Shown: positions 1 through 13,800 of the stretch, one piece after another
How positions within the stretch are numbered: position 1 is the stretch's first letter
Layout of the letters: each line of letters opens with the position of its first letter
Assembly (NCBI RefSeq): GCF_022605725.1
Contig: NC_065553.1
Location: 8,928,001 to 8,992,000, forward strand
Reading direction: 5' to 3'
Origin: Anthonomus grandis grandis
Taxonomy: Eukaryota; Arthropoda; Insecta; Coleoptera; Curculionidae
Length of the DNA: 64,000 nucleotides
The notes under the pieces: model-generated
What the model was told of the DNA's origin: nothing
The model's input: the letters and a program-made list of their open reading frames with translations, nothing else
Database searches by the model: none
Program-made: the position numbers and the translations under genes

Positions 1-479
1 AAAACCAGCATTAATTGTGAGAAACATTCCAAATTTCATTTAAATAATTAAGGTTGTTTAAAAAAGTTATTAATTTATAAATTCTAATTAAAACTGATAT
101 TATTTCATGATTTTCTGTCTGCCTCTAAAAAGTCTGTCTGTCTCTGTAGCTCGACCATCATTAACCATAATGTTTTGACTTAGTTGTATTTAATATCACG
201 TTAACAGTACTAATTACTGTAAGCATTGCTCTAAACGCGTTAAGTTATTAGTACCTTAAACTTAATTAAAAATATTATTACAATATATTATAACAATACT
301 ACAGTCCATTCACATCTAGTAAGCAAGAACAAACCTGTATTGCTTTAAATAAAGATTTACGCGTAATAACATTTCTAGTAAATCAATAACTGCAGCTAAA
401 AAATCTTATATATTTCTTCATAACGGCCTCTTATATACAATAGTTTATGAATACTATTATGTACATTTCTTTCGGGAGA

Positions 480-840
480 ATACGCAGCAATAAAATACTG
501 ATCGCCGACGAATAACAATGTATAAAGGCCCTAAGTTAAAATATTAGAAAATGCAACAAGCAATCGGAGGGTGCATCGGCATTTCAAACCGCGCAACTGC
601 TGTCTCTATCACCCCATAATTTTCCTATAACGGCTATGTTATGGTCGTTTGTAGTCCAACAGGGACAAATCGACAATCCTCAATGGCCAATCGAACAGAC
701 TTTGTGACAAACCACTGACAGGGGATCTCCACAGAGTTAGGAGAGAAATTGCCACGGTAGACATGAACGTATATTTCACAGATTAGCCCTAAACTTTCGG
801 GCTTGCCTCGGATTAATGTTTGGGGGTTTTCGTGCCAATA
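480..840. other. Higher-GC non-coding island
   Basis: This patch is clearly richer in G and C than its surroundings and contains no ORF of useful length on either strand. It has a balanced, non-repetitive base order and no transposon signature. In insect genomes such islands in AT-rich gene deserts are often conserved regulatory DNA, but that is inference here; no conservation data are available. Confidence 0.3.
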
Positions 841-3800
841 AAAGGATTAAATAAGTTGGCTGATTAAAAACTCAATTAAAATTGATAGAAGAGGGTAGAT
901 ATTTTTCTTTTTAAATATTAAATTAAAGAATTTTTGGGAGCAATAATCAGTTTCAAAATATATAAATTTTGGATAAAATTTATATATTTGAATTAAATAG
1001 ACATAAAATAAACATTCTGCAAAAATAATATTCTTTTTTTTTTTTGTAAAGTTGTTCCAGATTGTGTTTAGACAAATCAAAAAGTGTGAAATCAACTTTT
1101 GACTCTACTTAGCTTTTATTAAAATTTTTCATTAATTTTTAATATTTTTTTTTTAACTAAAGATTTAAATTTAAAAAAAATTAGCCTAGATTTGATTAGC
1201 CTAATTTAACATCTTCCTAAGATATAGGCACAAAGTGCAATAATTAGACCTATTGCAACTCTTATATTGCGCGGAAAAAATTCAACAAGACACCTCTAAG
1301 ATTATTGTGGGTTTTTTATGAAATTAATGAAATTTGCGTGACTCATATATTTATGAAAATCAGAAAGGGAATAAGAAAAATTGTGTATAAAACGTGTATA
1401 AGGTCCAATTAAGTTATGTGCTAATGCGCAATTTTCCAAAATGAATTTTGGGTTTTATAGATTTCATTTTAAAAGTAAATACCTAATTTAATATATCACA
1501 AATGCTCAGTTATTATATTTTGTAGAAATCAAGCTAATATTCAGTAAGTATTTTTTATATAGGTTTTTATCAAATTTAAAAATATGGCAACAACTATGTC
1601 TCATTTTTTAGACAAATAGTTCTTGTTTAATTTATTTTCTTTATATATAGCTAATAATAAATAAAATAAGCACATTACTAACATAAGATACAGACTCCTT
1701 AGAGATTTTTTATAAACGGCTTTATTAATATTTAACGTTTTAACAAAATTTATTTTTTGTACATAAGCCAATAATTTCTACCGTAATTATAAATTAATTG
1801 AAGTTTGATATATTGTACCTTTCACGAGTAATAATAATAATACCTTCCATGACAAAATAAATTTGTACATTTAATAAATTAATTAGATCTGACACAGGAC
1901 TCAACAATTTGTTATTGCCGTAAAAATAATTTTAAATTTTGGTATACAGAATGCTGATTAAAATTTTATAAAATTAATGCAGCTCTTCATTTACCCACGG
2001 AGCTTTATTTTATAATACTCTTGCATATGAAATATTACTTGTATTTTTTATTTTTAAAAAAATAATTTAATTGAAGTTTTTTAAAAGAATACTAAACAAT
2101 ATAATATGACTTTAAAAGCAACTTAATTATAAGATACTACTTTAAAAATAACAGAGATTACAATAAAGTGCACAATTTTACTTTTTAGTCTTTAACTATT
2201 GAACAAAGAGATGGTTGGAAGGTTTATCAATTCAAAATATTAATATAATAACAAATCAAATAACAAAAATAGTAATAAACTAACCATTGGAAAAATATAT
2301 TCTGCTATGGTGAATAATTTTTTTTTTGAAATAATTATATCAACGAGAAAAAATTTATCAGTATCAGTAATTAGTTTAAAAAAATGTAACACTAAATAAA
2401 TAAAAATATTAAAAATATTATATAAATAAAATCAATCGTTTTTTTAGCTAGTACCTGCAAGTATATTTCACCTTATCTATATTTATTAAACTGATTTACT
2501 AATATCCAGTTGCTATGAGCTAACTTTATCTAGCTAAATGAACTTGAGGCATACTATGCTCAAGTTTACCCTTTAAATAATTTCAAACTACGTTTATCCG
2601 TAAATATAAATATGAATGTACCCTTTAGCTCTTTACCCATGTAGCATGTTTGTTAGCAATTCTCTGTATGATAAGGATTTTACTCTAATAACGTATTTCA
2701 TAACGATCTTTAATTTTAATAAGCTCTACTATAGTTTATTAGACTGGTTTTAAATAATACAAATATTATAAAAATCGATTCCTATGCAAACATGGAATGA
2801 AATTTCCAAAGGTCATTTGTTAGATTGTTTTAAGCAAACAAGTTTGGTTAAAAGATTAGAGTAGTATATCAGGTAATAAGAAGCTTATCCGGCTCTAACT
2901 AGATTGAAATTGTAAAAAACAGTGGTGATTTAGTCTGCACGTTATCCATATTATTGAAATAAGTATATGCAAATTATATTTTTATCTAGTTTTTATTTAT
3001 TTTTTATTAAGGATTATAGAAGATGCACGGATAATATACCAGGATATAATATATCGTAAAAGAGTATAGTTTTTAGCATTTTTTTAGTAGCATGATTGAA
3101 TTTTAGCTCATCTGACTATTTTTGCTTATCAGACATATTTTAATGGATTAGATATGCAAAATCACACAATTTGTCCGCTCACAGTCCTGATATGAATCCC
3201 CTAAATTTTTGTCGATATGGTTATCTAAAGAATCTAGTATCCAACTATACTCTTATACTTTGAAATAGTTGCTTTTTAACTTTAGTCTTCAATTCAATAT
3301 AGCTAATTTTTTGATAATTATTTTTCTCAGAAATGAAGCTGCACATAAAATAACTATTTCAAATATTCAAAAATAGTTATTAAATATTCTAATAGTTTGT
3401 TTATAATTTTTAACTTTGTTTATGATTGCTTTTTACCATGATTTTTAATTTGTAGCGCCCTGGTTCAGGCCGAAACGTAGGCATTAAAGGCAAAAAAGGA
3501 AGTTTTAAACAGCTCGGATTTTATTGACCTCATATCCAACTTAACCCATAAAAGTTAAAAAACACAATTAAAGACTAAAACACCATAATAAATTATATTA
3601 TTATTTAAATTATATAACTAAACAGAAGTAATATAATTATTTTTTAGAGAGTAATAATTATTTTTCATAATGAAAAAACACACGAAGCATAAATTCGTTA
3701 AAAATAAACAAACAAGCAAATGAACGTAAATTATTTTCGCATAGAGATCTGTTAATGTATGCAGGACAACAAAATAAACGATTGTAAATGGAAATTATGT

Positions 3801-5339
3801 TTGTTTAGAATTTCTTTTCCATTATCAATTTGTTATGCTATTGCAAACTAGTTGGTAATTTGTGTTCCTTTCTGGGAGCATATTATAGTAAAATTATATT
3901 TTGTTACTATTTTGTTAGAGTATTATAAGATATACATATTAATTTATATTAGAACTTGTGGCATCAGTTGTTTTTAAAATCTTCTAAATACATATTTTTT
4001 TCATTTAAATATAAAAAAAACCTAAAAGTTCGTTTTCAAGTTCTTGGTTTAATACTAACATTGTCATCAGAATCACAATTTTTATTTATTAAATAAAAGA
4101 ATATATAATGTATACTGACAAATCTTAGATATTTTTATTATTTAAATATTTCTTTTGATTGAGGTTAAATCATTTTCTTGTTTTTACTAAGGAAGTATTT
4201 TGAAATGCAAATATTCTTTTAGCTGTACGTTTGCTAATATTTTAATTTCAAATAATATAATAATTTATTTTTTAATATAAAAGTTTGTGCAGAATGGTTT
4301 TTCTTAGAGAAACTTAATTACTAAATTATTTAGGAAGCGGATAAATGCTCACTCAAAATTTCATTTAAAGTTTATTTCAATCTACTTTTTTTTGCTTATT
4401 ATTCTACAATTCATGTAGTTATGCTCTTAGAATATTTTTCACATCTCATGTCATAATCATGTAAATTTATGAAGCAAAAGCTAGAATTTAATGCTATTTT
4501 TTATATTTAATTATAGAAGCTTGATTACTAAATTGTCCCTCTAAGCTGCTTTAGATCATCTAAGTGTATTATAATTTTAATAGTGCCTTACTAATATCAT
4601 AAATATGTAAGCTGAAAGTGTTATTTCGCTAGCTGTACTACTATATATGACAAAAACAAAATTACATTAAGAAATTGTTATTTTTTTAGACAGGGAGTTG
4701 CTGGGGTATAGCTTAAAGTTCTATTATCGACTGCTAGCCGCCACTTATAGTGAAAAATATATATACAAATATACCAATTTTGTAAAAAATTAAACCATTT
4801 TTAGTGGATTTAATGGATGTGTAGATCTCTTTCTAAATATTTCTAATTTACTAGAACTAAAGCAAGAATAAAAGCACAAAATGTTAATATAAATCTTATA
4901 ACTGTTTATATTTAATGCTTAATTCATCATATATGCGAAGTTTAAAGATCAATTCTAAGTATTACCCGAGCACATTTTACGATAACGCTTTGTTTTGCTT
5001 TGATTGGTGATGCGCAAATAAATGCTAAGCAATCCTTGAAGCGAAGAGATTTGCTCGTTAGTCAAATGACTGACATTCATTATCTATGCTCTGGGCTTAA
5101 CTAATTTTCAAATAATCGATGAAAATCATACATAGTATACACAATCCTATTATCATCAAACGTCATCCATTAGTGTTGTGCAGCACATCAAGTAGACTAT
5201 AAAGTCACATATAATTTTAGGCTTAACGGAATCGGATTATGTGATTCAAATAACGGGTTTTTAATTGAGTAAGTACCTATAAAATTCAATATTGCAAACT
5301 CCGTCAGGTTTAATAAGCCTAAAAAACTTGTTAATTCCA

Positions 5340-5570
5340 ACCACCAATATAGCGGGGCTAATGTGTAAATAACGACCTTAAGTTATGCAGTCCTCATCAT
5401 TAGTTTGCAAGTGTGCGTACAGTTTGGGGTTAATTAATTTTGAACAATCTGGTAACGGCACGGTCCTGCTGCCCTTCGGATTATTATTATTGTAGCGCTT
5501 TTGCGGTCACTTGCACAAGGTTCTTATCAAACAGCTACATTTGAAATTCCTAGTTTTGGAATTGTCCTGG
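5340..5570. other. Higher-GC non-coding island with homeodomain-type cores
   Basis: This is a balanced-composition patch inside AT-rich DNA. It includes a TAATTAATT stretch, which resembles homeodomain binding cores, and GC-rich words such as GGCACGGTCCTGC. There is no ORF and no repeat signature. It is a candidate cis-regulatory element by composition only. Confidence 0.25.
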
Positions 5571-6701
5571 TTAGTTTGTTTTTAAGCTGATGAATGAAAT
5601 GTACATTTAGTTTCAGAAACAGTATATTCATATATAGTCTATTTTCTATTATAATGAAATAGACAACCAGAAAATCGAACGTGGCAAAATGAATATTAGC
5701 TTTTTTTGGTGAATAAAGTATTTAATGTGTTTAATTTATTTTTGTTTTTTTCTTTTTTATTTTAATAATTTAATTTCGGAACTGATGAAACTTTATTACA
5801 AGATAATAACTTTTGTTGGTGTAATTGATATAGCGTAATATTTATACATATAATCGGTAGTTTCTAGATTAACATTCATACTTCTTGCTTTATTGCAATT
5901 TATTTATAATAGTTATTTTCTTATCTCAATTTTATTTTTAAAGGATACATTGCTTTATAAAATTATTATAATTTTTTACAACAAAAATTTTATTGCAGAA
6001 GTAAATTTTAAAAGTGTAATGAATAAAATCTTAAAAAAGTACTTTTTTAAAAGGAATTTGTTCTCCACAAAAAGGTCAGCTAGATTTTGTAAAGTGAAAA
6101 TTTTGTAAATAAAGGCTTGTTTTGCTTTATAGTTACATAGTGACATAAATTTGTAGCAGAATTATGTTTTTTATAAAAAATTAAATAAATGGCTTTATTG
6201 TTGTCTTTTTTTAATATAGAACATATATTACTTCTTAATATATTGGTAAATTGTGATGACGATCTCTGCTCTCACTATTTAGACAAACAGCACTCGTTTT
6301 CTTTATATTAAATATATACAAACATGCAATTTTTTAAATAAAACTGCTTTTTTTTCACAAGCTCATATTAAGTAATAAAGCGATAATAGTTTTGTGATAA
6401 TATTACTGGACTAGACTTTTGTTAGATCAGACTATAGTTAGCTTAATCCTAATCCAAGGTTAATTATCTATCCTCACAGTGCAAATAATAAATTTTTATT
6501 CTTGAATCCACTGGAAACAACTTGTTTCGGTTTATTTTTAATAGGGCTCTCATGTGCTTAAGATTCTCAATATTAGGTTAGATCTTAAAAGTTTTGTAAA
6601 AGATGTATTCTTTTAATTAATTGACACAGGTTAAAGTATTTAAAATATGAACTGTAGTTTTCCACTTTTATAAGGTCTGCAAGTATATTTCATATCAGCC
6701 T

Positions 6702-6977
6702 TTAAACATACAAATTTATTGCTATTCTTGCAATATACATATTTTTAATCCTTCGAATTTTTAAAAAAATTTTAAAATCTTCTTTTAAGGAAATTGCTTG
6801 TTTATTTGTGAGAAATTTTAAGGTTCCAATTTGATCAAATCCGTTGGTGATATTTACTATAGCTCCTAATATATTTTTAGGATCAATTGGCCCCCCATTT
6901 ACTTTAGAAACTTCTACTGTATAAGTATCGATGTTACCAAGTGGCTTTAATCTTTTTTTAAATGAGAGAAAAGATTT
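6702..6977 (-). pseudogene. Fragment of a transposon ORF resembling the KRBA2/SCAND3-like C-terminal domain
   Basis: On the minus strand, 91 codons are open without a stop from about 6977 to a TAA at 6702-6704, with no start codon. Reading in this frame gives a pattern like KKRLKPLGNIDTYTVEVSKV, then GGPIDPKNILGAIVNIT, then GFDQIGT. This resembles the region of KRAB-A-domain-containing-2-like and SCAND3-like transposon proteins, which reads roughly V-G-x-x-V-x-[IV]-P-x-V-[DN]-x-G-x-x-D-x-[RK]-N-[IL]-x-G, followed by a Y/F-x-[IL]-G-T segment. The downstream part is low complexity and drifts from the family. No integrase part is recognisable upstream, so this is an isolated, decayed tail. The family assignment rests on remembered motif shape only. 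Confidence 0.42.
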
Positions 6978-9379
6978 GTGTATCGTGCATATTTTTTTTT
7001 ATATTTTTAAACATATACATGATATACATATCTCCTTTTGCAGTTTATTGAATTAACGTTTACAGAGTCACTCTTGCAAGTTTTTTTATTTTTTATTGCT
7101 GTATTCCAACATTTTTCGTATAACTTGTTTTTTATCCATTGTTCGCCATAACTTTGATGTCCCACCAGTATAAAATACGAGGGATTTATTGTAGTCAGAC
7201 TCAAAAACAATAGTGGAATAGGCTCATTTTAACAACGAACGTAACAAGATAATACGCCTGGAATTATTAACCTTATTGTGAGGTTATTCATTTTTACATT
7301 ACGAGATTTTACAATACGCCTAGTTCTGTTGAATATCTCTGGATATACTATGTTCCTGAATGATAATTTCCAAATGAAAAAACTTCCGTACATTAACTCA
7401 ACATAATGCAAATTGATCCAAAACATTTTGCTTAAAATAAAAATTGTGGATAATTATTAATCAGAGAATTAGAATTTGAGAGTTTTATTTTCATTATCTT
7501 CTTCAAAAAACTATTTATGTGGTAATATCGTAACGGAGCAATCAGAAAATCATGAAAATGAGGCTGCCAAGCGATGTTTGTTTACCTTTTAAGAGTATTT
7601 TTTTTAGGATTTAATTTATTTTTTTATACTTTAAGGTGACTTCGCCGTAAAGTTTATTTTTTAATCTATAATAGAAGCTACTCTATGTAACTGTAAAATC
7701 GTAAAACCTGTTGTAGCGGCCCGACCTCTACCTTTAACTTACTTTATTCTATTAGCTTATTCTATTATTGGGTGCCTCAAATATATTGTGTAGATATCCT
7801 TTTAATTTTTTTTAAATAAAAACTTGCTATTAAGGCATTATGATTCATTTTAATAATAAGGTAGTTAGATATTAGATTTATATGAAAAATTCCAGTATCC
7901 TTAAAAATCTGTTACTTACCCTAATTTGTCTCACATATAAGACTATAACAGAATATACTACTGCAAATGTAGATAGAAGTAAAAACATTTTTTTTGGCAT
8001 TTATTATATTTATTACGTTAAAAACTGAGATAACCATCTCTTAAATTCAGATGACCTGACAGAAAGCAAGGGATTTTAAAAAAATAACCCTACTTTTATC
8101 CTAGGTTAATAAATATGAATCGAATCTTTAAAACTGATTATATTTTTTAATCAATTTTTCTACCGCGGTAATAAATTTAATTTTACAAAATTTACATGTA
8201 TTAAAATAAACATGATAAATAAAGTTATATTTTACAATAATAAACCTTTGTTAAGGGTTAATGTGATAAAAAAAAAGATAACCTCTTACGGCTGAAACTC
8301 AATTTTCTTTACGTACTTAAAACCTTTGATTTTTCTTGTTAGCCTTACTGCGTACCCTTTGCCCTATTAAGGGAATTCAGAACTTTGTCGTTAACTTCGA
8401 TGGTATCTTTTTTATTCAAGGTTTATGTTCAACAACGTATTTTTGAAATTACCCGCTGTTGGTTGATTTTTTTAATAATACATCGTTCAATAAAACGAAA
8501 AAATAAAAAGTAACTAAGTATATTAAAAATAGATTTACTGAATCAATTATGAAAATTTAATTTTTTTTTCCAACTAATTGTCCTTTCGTGGTTCAATCGT
8601 GAAGCTCCAGACATCTTCAATAGGAAATTTAAGATAAACTTATGTGACGCTAAAAATTAATAACATACTTTTCTGTTCACAATGGACAGCTGTTACGATA
8701 TACGAAAATACAATATAGAAAATAAGATAAAAAAGCTTTTAACAAAGGGTTTTCTTGGAAAAGGAATGCGTCACGTTTTCTATACCAATCAGTTGACAAT
8801 CCGGATTCTTTTTATATTACGTATTGTATTTTAGAGGTAAAATTTTCAATATTAATAAGATGTTTTACGAAACCTTTAATAAAATTTAGTAACATAAGTT
8901 TACTGTATAACATTAAAATATTTAAATGCATGCTTAGTATGCATATATGCCTTAGTTTGTTATCAGCTATAGCCGACAGACTTGCTAGCAATAGGAAAAA
9001 ACTTTAATTTAACTTAACTTTAATAATTTAACTAATTTAACTTAACTTTAGTTTTTTTAACTCTTCGATACTACCAGATTTCGAGAAATTCGATACACTT
9101 GCAATATTAGGTTTTTATGAATAATTAACTGCGGTTTATCTAAATCAATTTTTTAAGTCTAATATTTGTGCTTATTGATAGAGCTTTATCTATTTTCATA
9201 TTTATTTTTACCATGGTTCAATTTCCAAAAGATTACTATATAATACGCTGCTTTGTTTATATCTATTGTTTCAGTAAGATTTTAATTTATAACAAATTGT
9301 CTTTCAATTAATTTTACCGTTTTATTTCATCGCCTTTTTTTTCAAATATTTTTACTAGAGACTGCAACTAAAGACAATA

Positions 9380-9690
9380 ATTAATCTCAATAACTTCGCG
9401 CCTTTTTCGACCTACAAATTGCAACAAAATCCGTAACAAAACCAAAATTAAAAAAAAAACCGATCGGCGAACGATGTTCAATTAGTTCGCAAGGCACACC
9501 CTTTCTGTGTTACCATTTATTACCCTTTTAAGTATCTGTCGGTGAAGGACCAAAAAAAAGTAAAACAGAAAGCGGGAACTCGACAAAAAATTTGCAAAGA
9601 ATCCCAAGATAAATGGTGATTTAGTTTCGATACTTTTGGGAAATTTCCGCAATAATTTAGCTAAAGAAAGTGTCACTTTTTGTTTGTATA
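9380..9690. other. Higher-GC non-coding island
   Basis: This is a compositionally balanced patch beginning with CGCGCC and containing ACCGATCGGCGAACGATG. It has no coding signature: the 64-residue minus ORF across it has no motif. It is a candidate conserved non-coding element by composition only. Confidence 0.25.
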
Positions 9691-10835
9691 TGTGTGGATT
9701 TTGTGTTGGATAATATAAAAAAATTTTATCGTTTATTGTTCCGATAGCTAGATTAGTAAAAAAGAGTTTTATATAGAGATATAAAAAAATAAGTCAAGTA
9801 CCGTATTATAAATATACCCCATTTGTAATTTCAAATACACTTAAAAAATTTTAGGAGTTCGGGCATTAAATTTGAATTTATAATTTAACTTTTATTAAAA
9901 GTTATATACCTAAATTAAATCTTATTTAGTTAAATGGTTTTGAAAAACTTTGTTTCATCTAATTTTTAATATCTGCTTGACAAAAAAGTAGGTTATCAGG
10001 ATAAAAAATTATTCGTAATAAGAAAAGATAACAAATTGGTTTCATAACTTTTCCGACAAAAGTTGAATTTAATTTTTTAATATAAAGTTAAAAATTGCCG
10101 ACCCCTCTAATTTGCCGGGTCCGATTAGCCCGTTGAAAAATTAAATTAATTTGAAGACTCACTTTGAATTCTGAACGCGAAGACAAAATTTATGATTAAA
10201 ATTAGTTCGGGAGAAAATTTTCTAAGTACGATTTAATATAATTTTCTTTTACAGCATATAAATGACTATTATTGTTTGAAAGTTCTGAAATTTCAAAGAA
10301 ACTACAAAAGAAACTTTTAGCCTAATAGAGAAATCTATCACTGCTCACGTATTGAATGGTAAATTTTACTTTTCTATTTAACTTTGCGCTAGTATATATT
10401 TTTGCAACTTTTGCGAGTTCTGTTCTAAAAGTTTTTCGATTGTGTGGGTAAGTAAAAGGTAGGTAATACCTAGTAGTTTGAAACTTTTAAAATGCAAAGT
10501 TTTTTTTATAATATATTATGGATGTGTCATTATGGATTGTCCCATATTAATATCTCTTTTATATTATTGTAAGAGCTACTTCACACATGCTTATAAATAC
10601 ATACACGAGTCTTGTGGATTGGTTATATAATTGCGTTCTAAGAATTCTGATTTGTGGTAGTACATATTTTTCATTAACTCAAACGCTGTATTTAAAAGAC
10701 AAATATTTTTTTTTATTTTAAATTTACTACAAAACCTGTAAAGAGTAAAAATAATATTTAAAATTGAAAAATTATTATAAAATCTGTTTCGAGAGGTTCC
10801 ACAACAAAAACCTCTCTGATATGCCTACCACTATT

Positions 10836-10878
10836 CTATTTTGCGGTTTATTTGAAGATAAATGAAACCGCAAAATAG
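10836..10878. repeat. Perfect 14-bp inverted repeat (hairpin)
   Basis: The left arm CTATTTTGCGGTTT (10836-10849) is the exact reverse complement of AAACCGCAAAATAG (10865-10878), with a 15-nt spacer. The stem extends imperfectly through TATTT/ATAAAT. It lies in a short higher-GC patch. No transposase or terminal duplication was seen next to it, so it could be a foldback element remnant or a structured non-coding site. Confidence 0.7.
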
Positions 10879-13800
10879 ACTGTTGCTGGAGAAAACTATA
10901 ATAAATATCAGGATATATGATAATATATTGATCAGTGTTAATACGGTGCACCAGATTAAAATAGTGCATAACTAAAATGGATATGACTTTAAAAGCAGTT
11001 CTTATAATTTGATGCTGCTCCAAGTTTATGGGAGTTTCTTATCTGAAAATGAAGTAACTATTAGAGAAACCACTAGTATATATTATACAAAATAACTATG
11101 TAGTTTGCTATTTAAACTATATAATTAGTTAATTTGGTTTTCTTTAATTTATTTCCTTGTAAAACGGTAGGGTTTATCGGAACTTAGTAGAGGAGTAGAC
11201 ATAAAACAATATTTACTTAGTGCGAACTTGATTTATGAGTCCGTTATTGAAGGGAGGGTTACATATACACGATATAGTAATAATGCTTCGTTTTTGGCAT
11301 GCAACTCAATGAATGGGGTTCATAACATGAAGAGTGATACAATTTACAAATAGTACACAATGTTGCGCTACCTATTACAACTTTCCCAGCGAAATGATCC
11401 AAGTAATAAAATTATGTTAGTCGTGTCAGTCATTTTCTATTTAATTTATAGTGTAAGAATTCCATTTAACATGTTGGATCGAAACCATTTTTTGTGATAA
11501 AATTTTATGGAAAAAACGTAATAAAAAAGTAAAAAGTGAAGCACGAGTTAGTCGCGAGGAAAATTGTATCGTAAGTTAAAGTAGAAAATAAATTCCTACA
11601 AAGCACCAACATTTATATATTAGGGAAAACTTGTAGTACTAAAATCAGGTGGTACTATCGCTAGTATGAAGGTTGATAGTATCAAGATATCCTGACTTCT
11701 CATCCAACTGTCAAAGCATTAAGTGCGTCTAAACAAAGCAATATCCTTCAACAATGCTAGTTTTTTAATAATCACGATATTTGCAAATAGTTGATCTTAC
11801 TAGTTTTATAATGAAGTACACATTTACTATATCGAGGTTGCAAGGACTGTACTGACCTTATTTTTTCTCCTTACTATTTTTTACTTCCGTTCTTTATTTC
11901 TCTTAATATCTTTTTCGTTATTTAGAATATTGAGGTGGTATGATTAATATAAGATAGACTTAAATCATTTTGTTTTGCTACATTATAACTATGTTAAATA
12001 ACAGAATCTAACTTCTTATTTTAATCAAAATATGCTACTATTAGTTTTATTATTTCATAAGAAATTTATTATAGAAAAAAGAAAAAGGGCGGTAATTTGC
12101 TTTTTATATGAAATATGATTTTTGTACTAAAGTCGTATTGCCTTGCCGCTCCTTATACGAAACATAAACATCAAGTAATCTTAAACTCATCGTTAGTTGT
12201 TTAAAATTGTATAGGGTGAACATCTTATTAAAGGCCTATATCTTTTCTTTACATATCCTAAACAAGAGCAAAAGCTTGTTATTAATTTATTTACAAATAA
12301 TACTTTGATTAAAGAGTACAATGCAAAATTCATATAATAATATATAGTATATTGTTAAAAATAATAAAGTTGGTATCCATTTACAGCAAACAAAATATTC
12401 TACATAACATGCAAAATTATAATGTAATAAAACTTCTATTGAGGCTAAAAGACTTGGCACTTAAGTTTATTTAAAGAAACACTCTATCTGAGAACGTCTC
12501 CTAATTAATTAAAATTATAATAAAAATAATGAAGCTCTGTTAAACGAGTTAGAACGAGTTATAAAAAATTAATATAATAAAGCTGAAAAAGGTCTTTAAA
12601 GAAACTGGAGAATTAATAATGGGGAATTGAACGGCAACGATACTATCAAATAAAACAAACTATCATAGACGAAAATAACTTATTTCAGTCTAATAAAGGT
12701 AATCTGTCAAATATTTTTAATGATTTATTTTAAAATTGTACGGAATACAATGTCAAGTAAATTAACATATAGTAAAAATAATAGCTTATGTCGCTTAAAT
12801 TGTCTTACTTTGTTTCTATCGTTCATACTTGAATGTGAAGGTATTAAACATATTTAAGGGAAATGATTTATGCAATTGTTTATGTAGTATAACAATTTAA
12901 AATTTAGAATGACTGTACTAAGCAAAGAAAAAAAATCGCTGAAAACAATTTCTATATTAGCAAAAGTAATGAAATAATCTCAACAGTTGCAAAGGTGCAG
13001 AAAAATAAAAAGTGATGCCGAATAATTTGATTTTTTGTTACTAAATTTTCTTTTTAATTTAATATATTATTTTATTAATCCAGCTTAATTGTTTTGAATT
13101 TTAAGGTTTAAGTTGGATGTAAGGTCAAATAAGTTTTTAAGATACTTATGGCAAAATTCTAAACCTTTTCGTGATTACTTCTTTCATGTAGGTTTTCGAT
13201 AATTGAAAAATTTAATAAATTAAGGAATTAACATATACATTTTTAGATATATTTCTCTAAATAAATTTGCGCTATCCCGATTAGTAACGAAACTTTCATT
13301 TAAAGTAGTTACATGTAAATCTTAGAACATGGAAAGGCTAGAAGAAGCATATATGGAACTATCTACATATAACTATATAAACACTTTATATAATCATAAA
13401 AATTAGTCCCTTAATTTCAGAGACACAAAAGAATAGTACTATTCCTACTCAATGAAATGTCAAAAAAAAAATTAAATAAACTATTATAAAATGCTCTTTA
13501 ATGAAGTCAATATTTAACTATGATTTGAATATTGTTATTTAGGCTGATATCTAAGATCCCCTATTCTATGTTTATGAAGACGGTTCCCCCATGATGTGAT
13601 GTTATGAAAAAATCGCTATTTGCTTGTGAAAGATGACATTTCGCCTATGCTTGCAGTGTTGCCATCTCACATTTTTCAGAAGCGTTAAAAATAGGAATGT
13701 TAATAATTTCTTGTTAACTATTTTTATGTTTTCGTTAATATATATTGTTTATGTTAATATATAGCTGGAAATTTTCTCTTTGGAAATATGTGTAAACTTG

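Larger units (their letters stand above)
1..6701. other. Gene-free AT-rich stretch with higher-GC islands
   Basis: No convincing coding region is seen. The short ORFs here (for example around 850-1095 and 5893-6108) are rich in F/I/K/N/Y and look like chance ORFs of an AT-rich background. Three patches stand out by higher GC and lack of homopolymers: about 480-840, 4960-5090 and 5340-5560. The last contains TAATTA homeodomain-type cores. Two weak hammerhead-like remnants (3458-3490, + strand; 4034-4070, - strand) are described under findings. The rest holds only AT-rich sequence with poly-A and poly-T runs. Confidence 0.6.

Noticed and set aside
5893..6108. 71-residue plus-strand ORF
   Set aside because: Composition (F, I, K, L, N, Y) is what random AT-rich DNA gives; no conserved motif.
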